Below, piece by piece: positions 12,126 to 63,634 of a DNA stretch of 64,000 nt. Positions within the stretch are counted from its first letter, which is position 1; every line of letters begins with the position of its first letter. A program made the position numbers and the translations under genes. The stretch is from Bubalus kerabau (lineage: Eukaryota > Chordata > Mammalia > Artiodactyla > Bovidae). The notes under the pieces were generated by a model. That model was not told where the DNA came from. It searched no databases and saw nothing but the letters and a program-made list of their open reading frames with translations. The stretch lies in the NCBI RefSeq assembly GCF_029407905.1, contig NC_073628.1:22473501-22537500 (forward strand), given 5' to 3'.

Positions 12126-13062
12126 ATGCAGCCAAGTTTAAAGGTGGAAGAAGGTACTTGGAGACGAGTATCACTAAGTTCCAGGTCTCTAGGAAACTCA
12201 TAATTCAGCAGGTCATATAATATAAAAATCATCCTGATGGAGGTCCAGTGCCCAACCATCATTGATTCAAGTTTGTTTGCAGCCAAGATATTTATTCTTA
12301 GATCTCTAAATTTTTGTTGTTGTTGTTGTTTTGCTTTTTCCTCAGTATTTTACTGTATACATTAGAATATATTGCATGGAAATGAGTTTCTCCTTCAGTC
12401 CTTATTTCCTCATTATGAAAATGAAATCTAAGCCAAAACCCCTTGAGGGTGTCATTCGTCATGGCCAAGGAAAATTCATTCCATTTGGTAAGGTCTGAGC
12501 AAGGCATTGTCCTTATTAACAACTATATTAATTTTATTGCCTAACACTTATCATCCAGAGCTCTTTTTAAAATGGCTTCACCTTCCTTCTTCTTATTCTC
12601 CATCAAAGAGCATTAGCCCAGTGTCTGTCTGTATCTTTATAACATCAGCCTGTTCAAGTTCAGCTAGTTCTTTGCAAACTTAAAATTTTGCATTTGGCAT
12701 TTGTTTTGTGGTTACCATTACTGTGTTATGTTTTCCCACGAAGCCAATTCCAATGACAAACCCGAAAATCGACGGAGAGTTGGATTTGTGGCAAGTGTTG
12801 ATTTTGTGATGCTTTCAAGGGATTCAAGAATAATCTCCTTGAAACTTGCTGTATTTTGTGTTTTTAATGATCCCTCCTAAGTCATGCTTTAGAATTTCCC
12901 TTGTCTGTATGCAGCTATGCTTTTAAATATTTGGAACACTCCTGTACAGCTTACTGTGGATGCCAGAATTATCTTATCTCCACAATTCTTGGTTTCCTGT
13001 GCTCTAGAAGCAGGAAGAAATAGCCTTTTTGAAAGAGAGTGGAACAGGAACACTTGACTTTT

Positions 13063-13090
13063 AAAAAAAAAAAAAACACACACACACAAA
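13063..13090. repeat. A(14)(CA)n simple repeat
   Basis: Fourteen A residues followed by seven or so CA units. Confidence 0.95.
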
Positions 13091-13579
13091 TATGTGACTA
13101 GAACCCAACTCGACCCTGGCTCAGACTCCTTCTCTTTTGGTGAGTAATTAAGACCACATTGGCTCCCATTGCAGCTGGCAGCCCCTCACGGGTGCCTTTT
13201 TCTGCTCATGACCTTTGATCTCAGTGACCTTTCCTGGGGTTAGTCCTAGGCCCTTTTCATTGTGTTGGAGCTGAAGTGGCTCATGTGCAGTTGATTATTT
13301 CTTTGCTCATTTGGCCTTTTTGGTGCCATAACTCCAAGTCACTTCCATTTGTTTCCTCTACTTTTGATGGTCCACAGTGAAAGGAAATGCTTGTGGAGGC
13401 AGCAGGATCAGCGTGTCTGCTCGGCTGACTTGATTGAGGCTCTGGAGAAGTGGGGGAAGGGCTGTGAGGTCTATAGGTGTCAATGGTTTAAAAAACTAGA
13501 TGCTTATGACTGCGTGATCCTTCCAAGCTCATGGAAGCAGATACCACCAAGAGCTGCGTTTCCAACAGCAGTGGAGGTA

Positions 13580-13620
13580 GGGGAGTGGGGGTGGGGGTGG
13601 AAGGGTTGGCGGGGGGGCGG
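13580..13620 (+). other. G-rich tract, potential G-quadruplex
   Basis: Tracts GGGG, GGGGG, GGGGG, GGG and GGGGGGG separated by one to five bases fit a G-quadruplex pattern on the + (transcribed RNA sense) strand. Confidence 0.8.
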
Positions 13621-15321
13621 TTGTGCTGAGTTTTGGTGAGAAGAGAGGTCTACCCATTGTTGACCTGGCCTACATGCTGGACATCCTGCATCTCTGCTTG
13701 CACAAAATTTATACACTCATTCTGCCCTCGAGCTTTGCAGCAGGTCGCAGAATGCGTCCTTGTCAATTGCACATGACTGCTGGAAAGGATGCTCTGGTTT
13801 CTAAAAGCGCTGAGAATAGCCCCCAGAGGGGAACATGCTGACTCTTAGAGGCTGCATTTGCTGCCACTGGACTTAGGAGAGCTCTTTTTTCCCTTCTCCT
13901 TCCCTCCCCCTCCTCCTGCCCCTACCCACGCCTCCAGTCAGACCACTGAAGGATGCCTGCCAGCTGTTACTCTCATTTCTTGGGACCCCATGTGGGCAGC
14001 CTGAAGACTGTCACTGATCAAAGGCTGCAGGGAAGGAATGTGTCTGGTTACCCTAAACCATGGTTGGTACCTTTGAAAGGTATACGGGGGCATGAAAGTC
14101 CAGGGACATTTGGGAACTCATTTTTAAGAAGTCTTGAGTTTCTGATTCCATCCCTGGAATATAATTTTCTGTCTTTTCCTCTTTTGTTAAGACAAAAAAC
14201 TTTTACTAGCATTGATCATGAGCTTTATTTTTGAGAGAGGAATGGATACCCCTTTAAAGTTGATTTTATTTCATTTTTAGGCTTTAGCCTGAGACTCCTT
14301 CCCCCTTAGGGAATCACAGTTTCTCTGTCTGCCCTTGCCTCCCTCATTACTCTTAAGCTTTTCAGCTTGCCTGCTAGGTCTTTTCTAGAGTTTCTCTTAG
14401 CTCCAACTCAACTTATTAGTTCCACACCTTAAGATGCATCCTTTTCGTTCCCTGCTAACTCCAAACAGCAACAACAAACCACGGAAAGCCCTGTGGTTTC
14501 TCATGTGTTTCCTGTCTTAGTGAAGGCAGTCGTCCATATACTCACTCTTCCACGTCCGAAATCTGGACAGCAGCCTCAATGCCTTTATTTATGGCCAAAG
14601 CCAAAGGGAAACAGAAGTGAGCAGACAGTGGATTCCAAAGATGTCTAAGAGATGTATTCCTTCCCAGGTCACATCGTTCACTACCCAAGTTCCATTAGTC
14701 CCACCTCCTAAATAGCTTTTGAACTTGTCCATGTCTTAACATTTAAAAAAAATCTTTCACATGTATGCCCTGTTATTTCTCTAGTACAGGTCCCCTTTCT
14801 TTTTCACAACAACCTCCTAAACCCTCTTCAGCCTTTCTCCACATGGCAGGGTAAATGGTTTGTCAAAGGCACAAGTCTGATCTTGACTCTTGCTGCCTAA
14901 AAGCTGTTAATACTCGACTCGGAGGAAAAAAGCCAAATGCTATAACCTGATTTATTTTGTTCTTGATACTCTGGCATCTACTCAACTATGTGGCCTTATT
15001 GTCTCCCTGTCCTTACTGTCCAGCTCTAGTCTGTTCTTCCTTACTCTCTGTGTGTCTAATTCTGTGCACACACTCTTCCTTCTGCTTGGAATATGCCCCT
15101 CCCCTTGCTTTTCCTCCCTTCCCCCAAACTTCTGCATCTGACTCCCCTAATCATCGTCTCCTCTGGGATGTCTTCTCAGCCTCTGAGTCTTGATTGGGTG
15201 ACCCTTCTGTTTTTCCAGTAGCACCTGTGCTTGCTTTATTTTGTGGCTCATCTAACCCCTCCTTACCTACTTTAATTCCTAAAAACTTGTATATCCTAAA
15301 AGCCTTGCTTCTTTATCTTCT

Positions 15322-15432
15322 TCTCTTTGTTTTTGGCCACACCCTACGGCTTACAGGATCTTAGTTCCCTGACCAAGGATTGAACCACGGGCCCCAGCAG
15401 TGAAAGCACCTAATCCTTACCATGGGCTGCCA
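15322..15432 (-). mobile_element. CHR-type SINE
   Basis: TTTTTGGCCACACCCTACGG through GGGCTGCCAG; diverged, minus strand. Confidence 0.82.
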
Positions 15433-17457
15433 GATAATTCCATTGAAAGCCTTGCTTCTTAGTGAAAACCATTTCCATTGATTCTGATGGGGAAAAAAGT
15501 CATGACATGTTCCATCCCAAACCAGGAGAGCTAAACTATTTCCATGGATAGAAAAGTAAATCAACTTAGCAATAAAAACCAATTTGTGTAGGTGATAAAT
15601 AGGTGATACTATTTTGAAAGCAAATAGTGTCTTCCTAAATATGTTGCAATGAGTTTATTTCACTTAGCAAAGGAGAAAGAGAAGACTTGAGGGTGCTGGC
15701 TGGTGAGGGAGGGCTGGTGAGGGAGTCCTGCCGAGGTGGGGCAGGGAAGTGGACTTGGAGACAGGAAGTCCTTTAAAGCATGTAGTTACCTTCCATTCAC
15801 GTGGCACGTCAAGTCATAGCACACAAAAGCACCTGATGGCAGAATAAAGGCTAAGCATCAGGGTGTTCCACAGTTGTGAAAACGATGTACTCCTGCTGCA
15901 GGCAGAAGATTAAGCGTTCACCGTCCTTTCTCTCTTGGTATCTGTTCACAAAACATCCAAATAAATATAGCGGACCATTCAGATCCTCTAGATATTCTCT
16001 GATAAAGACTGTGGCGTCGTATAAACTGGTGGGTGTCTCTTTGCCCCCAGCTGTCCACGTCTCCTTGTTTAGTTTCTGATTGTAAAAGTTATATAAAAGT
16101 TTATACCGAATAAAAAGAGGCCATCCACTGCTTAGATACAGCCATCATTTAAAACTGGACATTTAATTTCCGAACACATGGGGTTTTTAAAGTGTCTTTG
16201 GCATTAATTTCTCATTTAAATGCTTTCTTCTCTGCGATCACCCTGTGTTTTCTGTCTTCTGACTTTATTGAGGGTTTCAACGGTCAAGTCAAAGGTCTCT
16301 CTTGGTAAATGTCACACTGCATTTAAAACTGTGTGGGGTATTTTCAAATATCTTTTGATATTGACTTCTAATGTAATTCCACAGTGATAAGAGAACAGAC
16401 TCAGTATGATTTCAATATTTAGGCCATGAAATTTTTGGATCTTGTTTCACATCCTTGGATATGTTCCAGTGTCTCCTAGTTTATAGTCTATGGAAATTTG
16501 AGTAGAATTTGTATCCTACTGTTGTGTGAAAATGGAATAAATCTTAATTCTGTTGAATTGGTTCATGGTGCTTTTCAGGTCTTCTGTATCCTTCTACTTT
16601 TCTGTATATTCATTCTGTTAATTTTTGAGAGTTTGATATTGAAACTCCAACGAAACATCTTAATACTTAATTGTAATATATAGTGAAACTGTCTGTAACT
16701 TTGTTTCATATTTTCCAAGTCTTCTGTAAATGTGTTACCATACTTTCATAATTTAAAAAAGAAAGAGGAACAAAGAAGCCGTCCACAGTATGCAGTAGCC
16801 TTGGAGCCGCAAGCTTAGGTGCTCTGTTGGGTGAATCAGTACTGGACGGGCTTCTTGAGCTGTCACCTGCGCTTACCTGATTTGAAGCATCTTGAAGGCA
16901 GCGGTCCTGCTGGTTTTGCCGCCGGCTGGGTTCCCAGGCCAGCGCAGCGCCTGGCACGGAGTAGGAGGCTTAATGTTTGTCCAGTGAAGGATGCATTCCT
17001 CTGCTTTGAACTCTTTCAATACTTTTTACATTCTCATCTACTTATTATATTTTTCTTTATTTCAGAGTTCATTAATTCAAGCCCTCTTTTCCAAATTAGG
17101 CTGCACTTTCCTCCAGCTCAGAAATCATGCCTTCCTCATCTTCCTCATCTTTGTACCTCTCCCAGGATCTTGCCCCAAGTAAATACCCTGCATATGGAAT
17201 TAATTGATTGAATGAATATTGGAAAAAGTAAGATTCTCTGAGAAGTCTGTGCAGGAAATGTTGTTTGCTTAGCTAAACTACTCAGATATTCAGAATGAAG
17301 AAAACTTGGAGAGATTTACAGTTGCTTGTGATTAAGGTCAAGGTGGTTCAACGGGTTTAAAAAAAGGTTTTTGACTTCCATAACCGAAATTGTGCAGAAT
17401 TAAGCAGTATCTAGTAAAAAAATTTTAAGTAGACATGCTTTATTTTTTCTTTTGTTT

Positions 17458-17720
17458 CAGTTCAGTTCAGTTCAGTCGCTCAGTCATGTCCGACTCTTTG
17501 TGACCCCATGAATCGCAGCACGCCAGGCCTCCCTGTCCATCACCAACTCCCCGAGTTCACTCAGACTCATGTCCATCGAGTCAGTGATGCCATCCAGCCA
17601 TCTCACCCTCTGTCGTCCCCTTCTCCCCCTGCCCCCAATCTCTCCCAGCATCAGTCTTTTCCAATGAGTCAGCTCTTCACATGAGGTGGCCAAAGTACTG
17701 GAGTTTCAGCTTTAGCATCA
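17458..17720 (-). mobile_element. BovB (RTE) LINE 3' end
   Basis: TTCAGTTCAGTTCAGTCGCT start and the antisense of the BovB reverse-transcriptase C-terminal region (minus strand reads MRWLDGITDSMDMSLSELGE-like). Target duplication TTCTTTTGTTT at 17447-17457 and 17721-17731. Confidence 0.93.
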
Positions 17721-19087
17721 TTCTTTTGTTTAGTTACTGCCAAAATATCATTTTTTTCCCCTCCACAGTTGAGAAATAGGATGCTTTGAAATAGTTTGAA
17801 AATAAGAATCTATCTTTTTTTTTAAAAAGAAGGAAATTATTATTTTATGAAGAAAAAGATGCCTTTAAGAAAGAAAAGTAAGAATATTATGTTTTGAAGA
17901 ACAGTACTGATCCCAAAGCCGAATTTTTTGTTCACAAATTAATCACAGTTATTCCCTAAGCCTCAAAGAAAACTCTAAGAACATCTGATATAGGAGTCTA
18001 GGGAGGGGATAATGCAGAGAGGCCGCTTTGATCATCCTTAGGAAAGCAGAGGCGTTCCTTCAAAAACAGAGGAATCAAATCTAGAAATTCAGGAAAGACT
18101 TTTCCCAAAGGATTATTCTGGCAGTGTGTTGAAAAGGGGTTATAAAAGCAACAAGTTCACAACCTGAACAATAAGTTAAATAAATGTTAGGGAACTATTT
18201 CCTTTCTTATTCTGAGATGAGGCATACCTTTAGTTTCCCCTTGCCGACAGAAATTCTCTTAAGCCTGGGATGGCTTAAAAGTACAGTTTGTAATGCAAGA
18301 CAAATTGGCTTCTCTGTAGGCATGCGGGAAGGGCTTACAGAAAGCCCTGAAACTCAGGAGGTACCAGCTAATCTTGAGTTAGGACTCAAGGAGCAGCACT
18401 TGGGCTGTCTGTTACTCTTCTTGTGGTCAGGGATGTTTGTGAGGCTGGACCTAGGTTTCCCTTGGTGGCTGTTGAATATAATTTCAAGCTACCTGATGAG
18501 CAGGGCAATGGAATCCAGGTCCTTTTTCTGAATATCACAATTCTCTAACAAGCTGAGCAGGCCTGCCAGGGATAAATATAAACCAAGTCAACAAATACTT
18601 AGTCAGTAACGGTTAGGGTTGTAATTCCTTTCCAACCACCCAAATTAACTGACAGAGTCTCATAGAAAACATGGGCATATTCCTGTGTGATACTGTTTAG
18701 GTAGCAATAATGAGCTGTGACGTTTTAAAGGACAGCTGTAAAGTAACTTACTAGATCTCATGCTGGGGTTAAAGTTGACTCTGGAATTTGTTTCACTGCT
18801 TTTCAATAAATAAATAGTTGAGGAAAGATTTGGCAAAAGGAAGAAACTCTCCTCCTTGTCCTCATCGTCTCAGGAAAGTGTCTGCTGTTAACAAGTTGTT
18901 TGAATGTTTACTTTGCCTTGACTGCTTAGCAGCGGTGTGTCAGTTCTTGCCCTTGAAACAGGGGAGAATTCAAATAAACCAAAAAAGGCTTTCACACAGC
19001 TGGCCCTTTCTGCCAGTGAGTGGTACTGTAGTATTTTCTCCCACTTTTTAAAAGAGCTCATCAAGGAAACATTTAAAAGGCAGTCCT

Positions 19088-19104
19088 AAAAAAAAAAAAA
19101 AAAA
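19088..19104 (+). mobile_element. Poly(A)-only insertion with target duplication
   Basis: 17 A residues are flanked by AAAAGGCAGTCCT at 19075-19087 and 19101-19113 (the second copy shares four As with the run). The first copy follows TTT, giving the L1-endonuclease type target TT/AAAA. Confidence 0.8.
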
Positions 19105-19691
19105 GGCAGTCCTTGAACTGATAGTAGATGAACTTGACTTTGCAACTTGGATATTTTTGGAGTCCGTAGTATAGAGAAGAAGCAAGCAGATCCTGAGAAG
19201 TACTTGATTTATTCAGAGACATTCTTAAGATGCCTTGCCTTGTATTGCTATACCCAGTTTTATCGATGGTTAGATTTAACCTTTCTTTTCACAAATAAGT
19301 ATGCATGTAGAATTCTCACTACTAAAATGTCATTAATGTAGCTTTGGCCTTACATTTTGTTGTGTTTTGTATCACAAATGCTGTGTCCTGGCCAAGCAGG
19401 AATATGGGAAGTGGAATTTGTCATCAAAATAACCACTCTTTGGATCTCTAGCCTACCAATAGTACCTGGTATACAGTAGGTACTTACTGTATGTTTGCTG
19501 ATTTTTGAAATCATATCTATGAATGAATAGTTGAATGAAGGAATAAAAATATAGCTAGGTCACACGGAATTCAGTTGATATAACAGTTCTCACTAAATAT
19601 TACTTTGTTAAGGTACTTCTGGGAATTACATTCTATGAAGGTATTCCTTTCATTTTCAGAAACATCACGTGCCTCTTTTCTGCTAGGCATT

Positions 19692-20211
19692 CAGTTCAGT
19701 TCAGTTCAGTCGCTCAGTCGTGTCCGACTCTTTGCGACCCCATGAGTTGCAGCACACCAGGCCTCCCTGTCCATCACCAACTCCCGGAGTTCACTCACAC
19801 TCACGTCCATCGAGTCAGTGATGCCATCCAGCCATCTCATCCTCTGTCGTCCCCTTCTCCTCCTGCCCCCAATCCCTCCCAGCATCAGAGTCTTTTCCAA
19901 TGAGTCAGCTCTTCACATGAGGTGGCCAAAGTACTGGAGTTTCAGCTTTAGCATCATTCCTTCCAAAGAAATTCCACTGCTGATCTCCTTCAGAATGGAC
20001 TGATTGGATCTCCTTGCAGTCCAAGGGACTCTCAAGAGTCTTCTCCAACACCATAGTTCAAAAGCATCAATTCTTTGGCACTCAGCTTTCTTTGCAGTCC
20101 AACTCTCACATCCATACATGACCACTGGAGAAACCATAGCCTTGACTAGATGGACCTTTGTTGGCAAAGTAATGTCTCTGCTTTTGAATATGCTATCTAG
20201 GTTGGTCATAA
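19692..20211 (-). mobile_element. BovB LINE 3' fragment with RT C-terminus
   Basis: The minus strand encodes a BovB reverse-transcriptase C-terminal remnant, including VVMYGCESWTAKKAEC and ELWCWRRLLRVPWTARRSNQ, with a frame change near 19905 before the MRWLDGITDSMD segment. Truncated at the 5' end, so not autonomous. A perfect 17-bp target duplication CTTTTCTGCTAGGCATT lies at 19675-19691 and 20212-20228. Confidence 0.96.
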
Positions 20212-20552
20212 CTTTTCTGCTAGGCATTAGAATTTGCAAAGTTGAATATGACATCATTCTTGCCTTTAAAGAGGTAGCAGTTATGTAACCAGATAACTTG
20301 CAGCACAGAGCAGTGAGTGCAGTGGTAGGCAGTGACCAGGGTATAGAGTTAGCACAGAGGAGAAGGAATAAAACATATCTGGAGAATGGCATGGACCTTG
20401 TGAATATTCCTAATTTATTTGTTTGGTTTATTGTTCATCTCACAAAAATGTAAGGTATACATTTTTGTCTGTTATTTTTTACTTATATATGTATTTAAGC
20501 TACTCTGACCCCAGTTCCTAGAATAGTACCCAGCATATAGTAAACATTCAAA

Positions 20553-20690
20553 GGGAGGTTCAAAAGGGAGGGGATATATATATACATACCCATGGCTGAT
20601 TCATGTTGAGGTTTGACAGAAAACAACAAAATTCTATAAAGCAACTATCCTTCAATTAAAAAATAAACAAATTTAAAAAACTGTAAAAAA
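20553..20690 (+). mobile_element. L1 3' end
   Basis: Forward L1 tail: CATGGCTGATTCATGTTGAG, AAAGCAACTATCCTTCAATT, then A-rich. Confidence 0.88.
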
Positions 20691-20948
20691 ATTCAATAAA
20701 TACTTGCTGAATGAATGAATAATTTTCCTTTTGAAAGGAGTTTACTGATTTTATTTCCACCAATGAGATATTATAGTGATTTTTACCCACATCTTTACCA
20801 GTGCTGGGTTATGTGAAACTTCTTTTTTAGCTTTGTTAATGTGTTATAGAATTTCTATATTAAAAAACCAAAAACAAAGAACCCAATATTTCCATGGCTG
20901 TCATCCATCTATCCTTAGCAGTTCAATTTTTCTGCTGCCATTGATAGC

Positions 20949-21036
20949 AATGGGCTTCCCTGGTGGCTCAGATGGTAAAACAATCTGCCAGCAATGTAGG
21001 AAACCCAGGTCTTATCCCTGGGTAGGGAAGATCCAG
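20949..21036 (+). mobile_element. Bov-tA SINE, 5' part
   Basis: GGGCTTCCCTGGTGGCTCAG head and tRNA-like part, lost after GGGAAGATCCAGAT. Confidence 0.9.
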
Positions 21037-21215
21037 ATGGCCAAAGCATGGCTATTGAGCAACCTGCTCTTCAGCTGTTTTCCCCCCTGTAGTCCTCCCC
21101 ATTTCAGGAAACAGAACTTTATTCTGTAACATCAAAGACTAAGAGTTATCCTTGACATCTCTTTATCTTGCCTTTTCTACCCAAGCCTTCAGCAGATTCT
21201 GCTGGTTTACCTTTA

Positions 21216-21426
21216 AGTGAAGTGAAGTCGCTCAGTCGTGTCCGACTCTTTGCTACCCCGTGGACTGTAGCCCACCAGGCTCCTCTGTCCATGGGATTCT
21301 CCAGGCAAGAATACTGGAGTGGGTTGCCATTTCCTTCTCCAGGGGATCTTCCCAACCCAGGGATCGAACCCAGGTCTCCCACATTGCTGGCAGACGCTTT
21401 AACCTCTGAGCCACCAGGGAAGCCCC
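21216..21426 (-). mobile_element. Bov-tA SINE
   Basis: Full-length minus-strand copy. Target duplication GTTTACCTTTA at 21205-21215 and 21427-21437. It lies just upstream of the inverted arm and exon 2 copy. Confidence 0.96.
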
Positions 21427-21507
21427 GTTTACCTTTAGAGTCTGCTTTAAATCTAGTGATTCAGTGACTGCCTCTGTTGTATCTGATGCACCCTATAGAC
21501 CAGTGAG

Positions 21508-21721
21508 AGGCAGTCCCTTATTACATCTATATGTTTTGGTCCTTGGAGCTTGTAAAAGTTCTAGAAACAGTCTTACATTTTAAAAGAAATAAGGCAATGT
21601 CCTGATACAGAGCTTAACAATTAGGGCAGTATAGATGAGAGAATCCTTATGATATAAATGAGACAAAATACTAATTCTATAAATGAGAAATGGTAAACAG
21701 CTCTTTGAATGAAGCAGCTTG
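21508..21721 (+). repeat. Left arm of inverted duplication flanking CDON exon 2
   Basis: The reverse complement of this stretch aligns along its whole length to 24358-24567 in intron 2, with only small indels. Shared blocks include TGCTTCATTCAAAGAG, AGAATTAGTATTTTG, ACTGCCCTAATTGTTA and ATCAGGACATTGCC. Identity is roughly 80-85% by eye. It is not one of the common ruminant repeat families I can recognise, and it directly adjoins the exon 2 copy. Confidence 0.85.
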
Positions 21722-21742
21722 GTCAGTTGAAAATTCAGTTAT

Positions 21743-21878
21743 TCAGATCCCAATTCTGAACCCTTACAGACACTGCTGTATGCTCCTCTCCCAACTCTGT
21801 GCTCGTCTGTGAGTCCAGGTAAGAAGAGAGAATGGCAGTTTGGGGGCTGAAGCTTTTCTGCATCTTCATCCTGTGAAT
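21743..21878 (+). pseudogene. Diverged duplicate of CDON exon 2 with its splice donor
   Basis: 21743-21818 aligns without gaps to the 76 coding bases of exon 2, with 58 of 76 identical by hand count. Similarity continues about 60 bases past the donor; a 30-base block around the donor is identical in both copies. The ATG is replaced by TCA, but the frame stays open and reads SDPNSEPLQTLLYAPLPTLC. An in-frame TGA lies at 21728-21730 and no good acceptor is visible. It may be an exon relic, a decoy donor or, less likely, a used alternative exon. Confidence 0.85.
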
Positions 21879-22261
21879 CACTGGGTTCAGTGGCTGCCCA
21901 CCATTTTGCAAGCTTTGTGTAGAGAGCCTCCCATACAAGACAGGCAGCCACTAACGAGGTGCTTGCACCAGCTTGTCCACACTCTTCCGTTCCTGCCCCA
22001 CTTCAGTCATCCTCCAGTCAGGGATCTTAAAGCATAATGAGACCCCATTACTCCCTTCTCTAAGCCTTCCATGGGCCCGCCGTTGCCTTGAGAAGAAATG
22101 CCGACATCTTCACCGTGGCTTTTGAAGCTGGGTGGGATCTCACCTGGCTCTCCTCTGTGCTCTTTTTCTGGCTCATCCCACTCTCACCACAGGGGTCTTT
22201 GGACGTTCTGCAGAAGGCTCAGGCCCCACCCAAGCCAGCCCTTAGTTTTCTCTGTGCAATC

Positions 22262-22400
22262 CATGAGTCCCCATCTGAAAAAAAGGGAAGAAACCCAGGA
22301 GTCCCCAACTCATAGTGTTGTTGCGAAGGTTCAGTTAATGTATGAAAACCACTGAGATGGTGTCTGGCCCATGCAAAACACTGTATAAATGGTAGTTAAA
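22262..22400 (+). repeat. MIR-like fragment
   Basis: CATCTGAAAAAAAGGGAAG, TAGTGTTGTTGCGAAGGTTC, and GTGTCTGGCCCATGCAAAAC follow the MIR 3' half order. Confidence 0.75.
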
Positions 22401-22781
22401 ATTTTGTTGTTTTTGTTATTGTTTGTATTGTAAGGAATGTAGAGAAGGAATGCGTTTTGGTTGAGTTTTAGATGGTTGTGAGTTGTACAAACAGAAATGG
22501 GCGAAAGACCATAATGGATTCATTTGGAATGATTGGGTCTGTGTAAAATAAGTATCTTAGTATCTTGGAAGAATAAGCGGAACTTCTGACTTTAATGCCT
22601 ACAGATTATTTTGTGAACTGGGAAGATGTGGATCATTAAATGCCTTGTATTTGATGCGATCTATATAAAGCTTGCGAAGTTGAAGGCAGCCTCCATGTGC
22701 AGGACTCTGGCTCTTCTGAGAATAGATTTCAACTGTCTTTGTACTTTATAATTTCCTTCTTTTTTCCCCTATGTCTCTTAG

Positions 22782-22842
22782 TGAGCCAAAGCCTGGGTTT
22801 TGCCCTGGAAGTCTGCCCTGCCCGCTTCTGTAATCTGACGCT
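22782..22842 (+). other. CDON: CDON exon 2, 5' untranslated part
   Basis: A pyrimidine-rich tract (22751-22777) ends in an AG at 22780-22781, so the exon probably starts at 22782. The 61 bases before the ATG would be 5' UTR. The first, non-coding exon and promoter are not in the window. The acceptor position is inferred from the splice motif alone. Confidence 0.7.

Positions 22843-63634
<40,792 letters not shown>

Larger units (their letters stand above)
1..22781 (+). other. CDON: CDON intron 1, 3' portion (inferred)
   Basis: No CpG island, promoter or host coding exon was recognised in this stretch. Blocks without a recognised element are about 213-815, 1527-2485, 3025-4545, 5575-6265, 6445-8350, 8585-9515, 9905-10485, 10860-11490, 12130-13060, 13090-15320, 15435-17445, 17735-19070, 19115-19670, 20230-20550, 21040-21200 and 22400-22780. 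They are AT-rich non-coding DNA. Assigning it to intron 1 rests on CDON having a non-coding first exon. Confidence 0.75.

Noticed and set aside
19913..20392. Reverse-transcriptase-like protein as a host gene
   Set aside because: It is the C-terminal remnant of a 5'-truncated BovB LINE with target duplications, not a host gene. The same holds for 41027-41458 and 62090-62359.
21168..21467. 99-residue frame with SRVRLFATPWTVAHQAPLSM
   Set aside because: Translation of a Bov-tA SINE; similar frames recur at every Bov-tA in the window.
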